Assembly (NCBI GenBank): GCA_024509875.1
Contig: JAMPIV010009902.1
Coordinates: forward strand, 427,501 to 491,500
Direction of reading: 5' to 3'
From: Oreohelix idahoensis
Lineage: Eukaryota; Mollusca; Gastropoda; Stylommatophora; Oreohelicidae
DNA length: 64,000 bases
Position 1 is the stretch's first letter; every line of letters begins with the position of its first letter. The position numbers and the translations under genes were made by a program. The notes below the pieces were generated by a model. It was not told where the DNA came from. It made no database searches and saw only the letters and a program-made list of their open reading frames with translations. Below are positions 50,044 through 58,594 of this stretch, in pieces.

Positions 50044-50525
50044 TGTTAAGAACAGATCTTGTGTAAGGGAAGTAAACATGAAAATGCTTGTTGGACAGAT
50101 TGAATTTTTGGGTTATGGCGCTTGTTTGCTTATTAGTCGTTAATTTTTTTTTTAAATATATCTTCTGGTAGTTTCGAGAGACAGAGTACAGAAAGCGTGG
50201 TGAACGCTGATCATCTCAAGTGTTGAGATGTATTTATTCTGTATTGTTTTGAGCGGTGTGTGATTAGCTCTCGGGGCTAGCCCGCACATGGATTTTGACT
50301 GAGCTGTGTTGAACAGCGGAGTCTCATGACTGTTTCAGGGGGACTGAGATATGATCCCGGGGAGTCGGCTCGTAGGTTTTTGACCGAGCTGTTCAGGGTG
50401 TTTTTCATAGTGTGTTACTGCGCAGTGGATTGAGAAGATGTCGACTAATGTTTTCGCTGTGTGTACAGGTGAATATTTGTAACTGCAATGTAGGCAGTCA
50501 TTTTTGGATTGATGTTAATGATATT

Positions 50526-51130
50526 ATAGGCCATGATTTATGTAGCTGCCATGTGAGCAGTCTTTTTCTGAGAAGTTGAGTGTTTTATAGGCCATGATTT
50601 ATGTAGCTGCCGTGTGAGCAGTCTTTTCTGAGAAGTTGAGTACTTTATAGGCCATGATTTATGTAGCTGCCGTGTGAGCTGTCTTTTTCTGAGAAGTGGA
50701 GTACTTTATCTTCTTCTTCTTTTTCTTCTTCCGTCCTTAGCCAACGACCGGCAAAGCAGTCAGTGGCCATTACGCCTAGTGGCGTCTTAAGGGCAACAGC
50801 GAATAGATTTTCTTTGCCGTCGTTCCCATCACGCCTAATGGCGTCTTTAGGGCAACGACAAATCAATCCGTTTGTTGTTGTTTCCGTAATCAAAGTGACT
50901 GGCAAACGGGTGATCAGCCCGTTGGGGGAGTACTTTATAGGCCATGATTATTGTAGCTGCCGTGTGAGCAGTCTTTTTCTGAGAAGTGGAGTACTTTATA
51001 GGCCATGATTATTGTAGATGCTGTGTGAGCAGTCTTTTTATGAGAAGTTGAGTACTTTATAGGCCATGATTTATGTAGCTGCCGTGTGAGCAGTCTTTTC
51101 TGAGATGTGGAGTACTTTATAGGCCATATA
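50526..51130 (+). repeat. ~61-bp minisatellite inside the solo LTR
   Basis: About seven units containing TAGGCCATGATTTATGTAGC, CGTGTGAGCAGTCTTTT and TGAGAAGTGGAGTACTTTA. The array is interrupted by the 217-bp element at 50710-50926. Short minus-strand frames over it are artefacts. Confidence 0.9.
50710..50926 (-). mobile_element. 217-bp non-autonomous element built from LINE B-like ends
   Basis: Flanked by GGAGTACTTTAT at 50698-50709 and 50927-50938. The minus-strand 5' part (GGGCTGATCACCC...TTACGGAAACAACA) matches the LINE B 5' UTR. The 3' part (GACGCCACTAGGCGTAATGG, CTGACTGCTTTGCCGGTCG) matches the LINE B 3' UTR and ends in a GAAGAAGA-rich tail. The AGACGCCA.TAGGCGT module is present twice. 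No coding sequence; presumably mobilised by LINE B machinery. Confidence 0.85.
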
Positions 51131-51632
51131 GGCCATATTATTATTGCTTGAGAAAATAGCGCTGAGTTATTGAAGATACTTTGTGAGGCCATGATTTGTT
51201 CGGGCCATTTTCTGAGATGTAGAACATTATACGGCCATGATTATTGTACTGTTTATTTAATGTCAATGTGACTGTGTCGTGACTTAATAAACCATTATTA
51301 AATGTCACCTGTCGTTTCAACGCTCCATGCCTCTGATGTTCGTACCTGTGGTGTGTGACTGTACCTACACACACCCATCTCAACATTCCAGACACAGCGA
51401 CAGAGTAGTAATACATATTTATAAATAGCCCTGTGTGGGCGTGGCCTGAATCTCCTGAGGCAAGAAATCTCGACCTAATTATAATTAGCCTGTGTGGCGT
51501 ACATGTATTATTAAAAAAATGATCCTCGACTTCTACAGTAGTAGCCTGTGTGGCGTGTACTCAGAAGCAAGAGTTTAACAACACATAACTTTAACACTGA
51601 CCACCAAGAACTATTTCGAATGTAACACTGGG

Positions 51633-52745
51633 ATACCTCCTTTCTGAATGGTAGTGTCAATGTACCCATTTGCCAGGAGGTATGTAGTGAGTCTTTTCGC
51701 CATCACTGAGAAGAATATCTTCCCTTCCACATTGAGTAGTGACATTGGCCTGAACTGACTGATGTCTGTGGAATTTTGTTCCTTCGGGATGTAGACTCCG
51801 TTCGCCTTTCTCCATTCCTTGCTTACAAGCTGGGTTTTCCACCCATTCTTCAGTAAACGGAGCAGTCGTTTAATCACCTCAGGGCATCTCTTATACACCC
51901 CATATGGAACACCATTAGGACCTGGAGCTGACTTGCACCGAGCTTTCTGGACAATGCTTTCTATCTCTTGCATCGCTGGAGGCTCGGTATTAAATTCAGC
52001 TCCTGGCTTACTCGGCCATTTAAGGCATGCCATGCTGCTGAGCGGCTCAGCTTTGCGACCATCTGAATATGTCATTCTAAGGTGTTCTTCCAGGTCTTCT
52101 TTCCTGATGTTTAGCGTACCCGACCATGGCTGCTCAAACAGTTCTTTGGCAAACTTGAAGGGCTCCCTGAAGAATCTGTCCCTATCCCTTCGAGTCTTCC
52201 TTCTCTTCCTGCACAACCTTTCTGCTCTACAAAGGGCATTATGTTGGCCTTTCAGGTGCTCCAAAACCTGTCGTAACCCTTCCTTCTCTGTGGCAACTGC
52301 GTTCTTGAACAGTTTTCGGGCATGCTTTTTCTGTTTCATGATTTCTTCTATTTTAATTTGTCTTCTATTTTTTCGTGGTGGGTTACATTCCCTTTCCTCC
52401 CTGACTCCGAACACTTTGCGACAGTGCAGATATATTATGTCGCAGAAGATTTCCAGCTTCTTCTCCAAAGTTATCTGCTTCAGATTGTTATCCAACTTTT
52501 TTGCCAAGGCTTCGTCCAGCTGTTCCCAAAACCCTTTTGCACTGGCAGGTGGAAACCTGATTGCATCTCTCTTCCCGTCCAAGAAGTGTGTGCAAGACAG
52601 CGATGTGGTCTCTCTGTTTGACTAATTTCTGAACAAAAATTTGACAATCGCTACTGTCAAAAGTGAAGTCGTCATATTGGCGAGAGGAGATCACTCTCAC
52701 TTCACAGATGCCCAGCAAATGTTGAACAAAGAAAGCGCATATGGC
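51633..52745 (-). pseudogene. LINE D: N-terminal half of RLE-type LINE protein
   Basis: Minus frame 52582-51611 holds a basic linker (KKHARKLFKNAV, RKRRKTRRDRDRF) and RT landmarks KSAPGPNGVPYGVYK, EWRKANGVYIPKE, QFRPMSLLNVEGKIFF and IQKGGIP. It is cut by the solo LTR at 51632, and the upstream end is abutted by the Gmr1-like LTR at 52746. Sequence between 52582 and 52745 reads in other frames and may still be LINE D. Confidence 0.82.
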
Positions 52746-53769
52746 TGTCACAGATGGAACTAGTGCAGCAGTCATCATCCACTTTTGCCCCTCCCCATCT
52801 AGTTTATTTTTTTGCTACAGGAACGAAGGATTCACAAGTGCAATAAACACGTGAGCCGTTTAGCAATTAAGCACGGTGGAACAGAGACAGAGAGCGCGGA
52901 GCATGGCATAATAGATTCTTTGATCAAGGGCGATGTTAAGTCTGAGACGGATCTTGGATCGTAAAACTTTCAGGGGAATTAATTGCGTAGGTTGAGATGA
53001 TGAAAGTCAAGCCAGAGAGGTTGTCGGCGGCAGCGGTGGTAAAATTACCTTTGATTCAAGAATCGAACGGCAAATGGGCTCAGGTCTGGCAGTAGGTGTG
53101 ACTTTCGCATTAAAGAGCGATAGAACGGAATTTACGGATATATACCAGGTCTCTCCGATAGCCATGATCAGTTGTTCAGAAATCTATCTGAAATTCACTA
53201 GCTCGATATCTTAGATTTCTCGTACAGAGTGAAAATTATTAGATTTTCGTGGAGTATTTCATTTTTCTGATTGCGGTAATTTATATATGAGCTTTTAAGT
53301 GATTTAGTTTATTTAAAAGTTTCATTATATTTCACTGATATTTTCTGTGCTAATTAAATAACATAGCTAAATCTTTTTCAGCCGTAAAGTAAATTTAATT
53401 ACTCGCTATTTCCCAGTAAGAGATGTTTTAAATTGACTAGTACATACATTAAATAACTGTCTACTGACGGTATATATTATTTACTTCTATCCATTTTATG
53501 CAATTTTATAAATGACTAGTGTTCAAATCACGCGTTAATAAAAGATAGGATAAGCTAGACACGTGTGTTTTAAATCTAATTTATAACGGAGTAGTGAAGA
53601 GGTCCTATTTTAACACGTGTTAGATATGAAATTGGTAATTTGGTTAAATGTTTATATTTTCTTTCCTAAAATCTAGGCTGATCAACCTGAGTACCAGCGG
53701 TTTTTTTTAATGGCCATATGAACTTATGATCATACGAACTTATAATATTATAAGCATCCAATGATATTT

Positions 53770-54071
53770 CTGCTTTTTCTTCTTCTTCCTCGTTCGTCCT
53801 GAAAAGGACGGTGGTTGCGTTGTGTCTGTTTACGCATAAGCTGTGATATCTGCACCTTTCGGTCTACACATCCGACTTCAGCACGGCATTTTTTAGGACC
53901 GGGTTTGCCTTCCCATTGCGATCCACACTCGCTCAGCCAGACTGCACTGCTGCAGACTGTTTCCAGGACCACCACGTGGAGGTGGAGTGCGGTCTTGACC
54001 AGCTCTGGTTCGCCGGTCCTGACGCAGGCAGTCAAGCTGACTGCGTTCTCTGTTGCTGCGTCTTTGGGTCC
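53770..54071 (-). repeat. SINE-4 copy 2 with 12-bp target duplication
   Basis: Bracketed by CCAATGATATTT at 53758-53769 and 54072-54083. It is absent from the equivalent place in the 3' LTR. Close match to 24364-24672 (CCGACTTCAGCACGGCATTT, CCACCACGTGGAGGTGGAG). Ends in a GAAGAAGAAG-type tail on the minus strand. Confidence 0.92.
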
Positions 54072-54310
54072 CCAATGATATTTAATATTTATGAGCTTCT
54101 TGCTCTGACCTGTGTGGTCCAATTTTCCTCATGTTCATGAAAGAAACCAGAAAGAACCATTAAATTATAATATTAACTGGACCAGAACTATTACCAGATT
54201 TACTTATATCTTATATCAATCTCATCAGCCAGATGTGGCGAAATATATTGTCAGCAACATTTGTGTAACTTAACCTAGCGTCTAAGCCACCTGAGGCTAA
54301 ACAACATAGG

Positions 54311-54315
<5 letters not shown>

Positions 54316-54400
<85 letters not shown>
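54316..54400. repeat. (AT)n tract in the 5' LTR
   Basis: Uninterrupted AT dinucleotides; the same place in the 3' LTR has only a few. A second tract at 54729-54778 flanks the MITE on its other side. Confidence 0.97.
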
Positions 54401-54401
<1 letters not shown>

Positions 54402-54404
<3 letters not shown>

Positions 54405-54725
54405 TTGACATTAAAAAATCCGGCCATCGATAATCCGGTTCCTTCAGATTTCCGGCATGGATTTCGGAGCGCATTTTAAAATTTACCGCGTTGGCGCGCC
54501 ACTGTTTTCTATTAAAACTCTGTAGAACTATTTTATTCAGTTGAACTAAAATTCTGTAGAAGTGTTTTATTTAGTTGATGAACATTAAAATTTCATTTGC
54601 TTTTCATTTAGTTTTAAATTTTCTTTCTTTAAAGGACTGTACAGGTAGTCATTTTCTGTTAAATATATACAGCATCAAAAATCCGGCACTCCTCAGGTCC
54701 GGAGGTTGCCGGATTTTTGAATGTC

Positions 54726-54729
<4 letters not shown>
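54402..54729. mobile_element. Pogo/Tigger-like MITE, ~328 bp
   Basis: Inverted ends of about 22 bases: CAGTTGACATTAAAAAATCC at the left, and the complement of AGTTGACATTCAAAAATCCG at the right, each followed by GGC. It sits in a TA-rich target with TA on each side, as expected for Tc1/mariner-pogo elements. ATCCGG recurs subterminally. It is missing from the 3' LTR. No transposase. Confidence 0.85.
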
Positions 54730-54779
<50 letters not shown>

Positions 54780-55560
54780 TATTCATCCTACGTCGGCGAT
54801 CACCACGCATGAACCTTACTCCAACCAACTGAAGGCATAGATAACTTATTGTATCCAGGACAAATTAAATCACCAACTCTAGCGACTCCAGTGAAATTTG
54901 CAGTCAGCAACTATTGCGAGTCTGGTGCTTGATTTGGCAAAACTTAAATTTGACACTAAATAGTATTATTACTTATTAGTGTATTTCCTTGGAATGCCTG
55001 CGACAACTATTGGGGTAAGCAAAAGCATGAAAGTGGCAACTGAATGGGTGTGAATTGAATGAACGGAGAAAGAAACTTATGTCTTTTGTTAACATCATAT
55101 ACTTATGTGGTTTCTCCTTTCTTTTTTATCTCACTAATCTGAGTAGTCACGGGATAGATTACATTAGGAACCTATTCTTTTCCCATACTGACTATTTCAT
55201 AACCTATTGTTAACTTTTGATCTTTTGGGTTAATTAACCTCTGTTGGGATCGTCTTTTCTTTTCCTTTACCAGAGGGGGAGAACCTATTTGATTAATTTC
55301 TTCTTTTTGCCATTTTGTCTGTTAACCATGATCTAGTAATGTATATGCTTATTTTTGTGATCTTCTATTGATTGTAAACTTTATTAAACCTTTAGTTATC
55401 GTGTCGGTCAACCACTATCCATTATATATTATTCATAGTTTGTTTTCACGTTCGTGCGTATTTGTCACAGAATTGTGTGCATTAGGGTGTAGTGTAACTT
55501 GTATTTCGTACAAGGAGAGAAAGTGCGTCTGATTTAAATATCGTCGTCCAGATAGGCTGG

Positions 55561-56381
55561 ATTAGATAAATTATTCTATTCAGAGACTGTCCTTTCTCTT
55601 ACACGATCACCGTGTGATAAACATATTTCTTACCCCTTACTTTCACATTGTCATCACTATCACCTCTGCTCAGACAGGACTATAAACATCTATTACCTAT
55701 CTGATAAAATCTACTACATAATGGTCGCTCGTCGCGGACTGAACTCTAAGTCTGAGTCTAGATAAAGTCTAAAGTCTGATATTGAATCTGAATTTTCATC
55801 TAGATAGAGAGTGTGTGACCACACAAATATAGGACTGTTTTTCTTTCCACGGCATCATAGAGTTACGTGCAATTTGTTCTGATAGTAATCTTTGTCAGAT
55901 ATATGCGATATATGGTATGTTGTTCAAGGCCGCTAGTACGCGTGATTGTTTAACAATCACTGGGGTTTTTTTGAGAAGCAGCAGAGTTTGAGCAAAGCTA
56001 AGGACCGATTTCTGACTTTACGTCTAGTTAATAACGTCCCTTACTCTTAACTGACTGCTAGAGTGGGCGAGCTTTTGGTGGAAATTATTTTTGTCTCCTT
56101 CATGTTATAATTAAAAAATTTTTTTTCACCGTTAGTAATAGTAGTTTTTCCAGTATTAGCCTGATCTACCATTTATTTGACTTAGTCGTCTGTATTAAGA
56201 GCCTTGTGCCAGGTAATAACACGGATAGATTAGATATCTGATAACGGGACAGGAGGTATCTCAGTGAAATAATAAATATTTTTATTTGCTATTTTTTTCT
56301 CGTAAAGTTGGTTAAGGATAGAGTTTTTCTCTCCTTCTTTTCTTCTTTCTTTCTCGGGTTTAAGGCATTTAGTTATTAGCC
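55561..56381. other. 5' leader of the Gmr1-like element
   Basis: Non-coding. Includes the possible end of the LTR and the candidate primer-binding site near 55722. No ORF precedes gag. Matching degraded sequence is expected at 33290-34160 of the older copy, but only weak similarity is visible. Confidence 0.6.
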
Positions 56382-57664
56382 ATGGCTGAGAGAGCTAAAC
56401 TTAGAGCCATGCTAAAAGAAGAAGCAAAGGTGAAAGTTTTGCAAAGAGAAGAAGTGACCGCGTTTGTCAATGTAGAACTTGACCGATATGACGCGGAGAA
56501 GAAAGTAGCAGAAGCTAGGGAGAAGGAAGATCGTCAATTGGAACAGAGGAAAATTGAGACGGGGATGGAAGCTCGCAGGGCAAACGAAAGAGAGAAGGAG
56601 AGACAGCATGAGGATAGAGAGAAGGAGAGACAGCATGAACTGGCGCTTAAGGCCTTAGAAGTCCAACGTCGCGGTGCTATGTCTTCCTCCAGTAATGGAG
56701 AGTCTCCACCTCAGTCACAGTTAACTGATCAATCCAGCACCCAATCTCCTCAACTCGTAGCTATGTCTTTCGCCCTTGAATCCTTCCAAAGCCCCAATGA
56801 GAAAATTAACTCGTTTCTCGAGAAATTTGAGAGGATGGCGACACTGTATGGGTTAGAGAGTTCCCGATGGTGTCTAAAGCTTTCGCAGGCTTTAAAAGGT
56901 AGTGCTTATGACGTCTACGTAAAACTGGGAAGCAGCCATAAAGACAACTACGACATGCTAAAGAAGGCTTTACTGGAACGTTTCGAAATGAACGCTCGCT
57001 AATTTTTGCACCTGTTCAGAAACAGCAGAAAGGAAGGTAAGGAAACATTTCATCAGTTCTCTTCACGCTTGACAGGATATTTGACAAAGTGCATGGAACT
57101 TTCCGAGCTCCCTCTCACTTTTGAAGGACTTCTGGAATTTGTTCTTACAGAACAAATAAAATCCACTTTGTCAAACGAAACCCGTAGATTTCTGACTGAA
57201 CAGGGCGCAGTAAAATTGGAGGACATTCTTAGTAAGTCTGAACGTTACGTGAATGCTTTGGCCGAGCTTCCCAGCACAAAACGCAAGCCGACAGATGAGC
57301 ATTTTCGGAAAAATAATCCAGAGCCGACTTCCTATTCTTCCCAGCACCATAATCAACGAGAAATTTTACCTCAGAACCCTCCCCAGGAAAAATCGAAATT
57401 CTTTAAAAACAGATACCACACCAACAAGAATTCTGCACAGCCCGACCGGCCTACATGGCACAGCCGCCAGAAAGGTCAAGACAAGGGAAAGACCCCTGCA
57501 CAAGGGACATCTGATCAGAGCAAACACACCGGGACGAACAGAATCGGTTGCTTGTTAACAGACTCGCAACGGAGAATTAGTATCAGTGATTCTCAACCTG
57601 AGGGTGAGAGGCTCTCAACGCGAGGAACTGTTATTTTAAACGAGACTTCAACATCTTGTCTTTT
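56382..57664 (+). pseudogene. gag: Gmr1-like gag with SCAN-like capsid segment; one in-frame stop
   Basis: Encodes the structural protein that would form the particle. The ATG has a good context (GCCATGG). Residues ~1-105 are a highly charged, probably coiled-coil region with repeated EKERQHE. From ~150 come FALESFQSPNEKINSFLEKF, ALKGSAYDVY and LKKALLERFEM; then a TAA (57000-57002); then in the same frame FRNSRKEGKETFHQFSSRL, GLLEFVLTEQIKS and EDILSKSERYVNA. The second half has the spacing of a SCAN-like capsid domain. A basic, glutamine- and proline-rich tail follows; no CCHC knuckle is seen. The frame runs directly into the protease, so gag and pol were probably one frame originally. Confidence 0.83.
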
Positions 57665-58195
57665 TATACAGGATTATCTTTTGACTGTATTGTCGCAAGG
57701 CATTTGGTCAAACCTGGTCAAGAGACAGAAGACACCGTCAAATTATGTGGAATTTTCAAGAGTGATGCACCCATGACGCTTCCCATCGCATTGGTGGAGA
57801 TACACTCTGATTTTGTCAGAGGTGTTATCAAAGCGGCTATAATGGATGATCCTATCTACCCAGTAATACTTGGATGTAGATATGTGTTTGTTGGGAAACC
57901 GGAAGAGCCGATTGTGGCAGCAGTAACCACAAGAGGGCAAACCAAGAAGGAACGGGAGCCTGCGCCAAATTTGTTACCTAAGGAACTTAAAGAGGCGCAA
58001 CAAAAGGACCCTACCTTGGAACCCTGCTTTAGGAAACCGCCCATGGCCACGGACCCCAGACACAACGGAGACATCTTTTTCAAGGATGGCGTACCATATC
58101 GTAGAACGGGCAACACTGATGCAGGGCATAATCAGCTCCTAGTACCGACGCAGTACCGAAGCCAAATCTTAGAAATGGGGCACTCTTCCCTTTAG
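57607..58195 (+). pseudogene. pro: Gmr1-like aspartic protease and linker
   Basis: Would cleave the polyprotein. Upstream of 57664 the gag frame encodes RGTVILNETSTSC. Downstream the continuation is one frame away, TGLSFDCIVARHLVKPG then IYPVILGCRYVF, a retropepsin-like fold. The frame change falls exactly at the catalytic Asp-Thr-Gly, where the aspartate codon has lost one base. The older copy at 35797 still has the surrounding codons, although with its own one-base change. A linker to integrase (LLPKELKEAQQKDPTL, DIFFKDGVPYRR) follows. Confidence 0.8.
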
Positions 58196-58594
58196 CGGAC
58201 ATATGGGACAAAACGCCACTAAAAAGCGAATATCGACTCACTATTGGTGCCAGGAATGAAATCTGATATTATCAGGTACGTGAAATCCTGCGCCCAGTGC
58301 CAACGTGTGGCACCCAAGCATTGGATACCCCCAGTTCCCATGGGTGAAATGCCAATAATGGGGACACCATTTGAACGGGTTGCTGTCGACATTGTTGGAC
58401 CCCTAGAAAGGACCAAAAGAAGGAACAGGTTTATCCTGACCTTAGTCGACACATGCACTATGTGGGCCGAAGCTATACTGCTAACAAGCACGGATTCCAA
58501 GCATGTCGCAGAAGCCCTAGTGCAGATATTTACACGGTTGGGATTCCATCAACAAGTTTTGACGGATAACGGATCATAATTCCGTAGCCTGTTA
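58196..58594 (+). pseudogene. int: Gmr1-like integrase, N-terminal part
   Basis: The HHCC zinc finger (HSSL, GHMG, then CAQCQ) is split by two small compensating frame changes between about 58190 and 58245. The catalytic core follows in the pol frame: VAVDIVGPLERT (first Asp) and VLTDNGS (second Asp). A TAA at 58577-58579 comes right after TDNGS, where integrases normally have Q-F; the same frame reopens at once. Confidence 0.85.

Larger units (their letters stand above)
50044..51627 (+). mobile_element. Solo LTR, 1,584 bp, inserted in LINE D
   Basis: Begins TGTTAAGAAC and ends AATGTAACA (5-base inverted TGTTA/TAACA termini), bracketed by a 5-base CTGGG duplication, as expected of an integrated LTR. 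AATAAA at about 51281 supports plus orientation. No gag or pol is present, so internal recombination between two LTRs is the likely origin. It contains a 61-bp minisatellite and a smaller insertion. Its sequence differs from the Gmr1-like LTRs. Confidence 0.87.
52746..55560 (+). repeat. 5' LTR of the younger Gmr1-like element
   Basis: Begins TGTCACAGATGG, as does the 3' LTR at 61567, and matches it closely through CCAGATAGGCTGG. It holds two later insertions (53770-54071, 54402-54729) and longer (AT)n tracts than its partner. The true end may be about 55718, where CTACTACA gives TGT...ACA termini and TGGTCGCTCGTCGCGG follows after three bases as a possible primer-binding site. That end is inference, because the 3' LTR does not extend so far. 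Confidence 0.88.

Noticed and set aside
57575..57615. hAT-like CAGTGATTCTCAACCTGAGG terminus inside gag
   Set aside because: The same words occur at the same place in the degraded copy (about 35715), so they are part of gag; there is no partner terminus or 8-base duplication.
56382..57664. Domesticated host SCAN-domain gene
   Set aside because: It lies between LTRs and directly upstream of pol, with an in-frame stop; it is element gag.
57600..57700. Programmed -1 frameshift between gag and pol
   Set aside because: No slippery heptamer in phase, and the shift falls inside the catalytic Asp codon, which fits a one-base deletion better.
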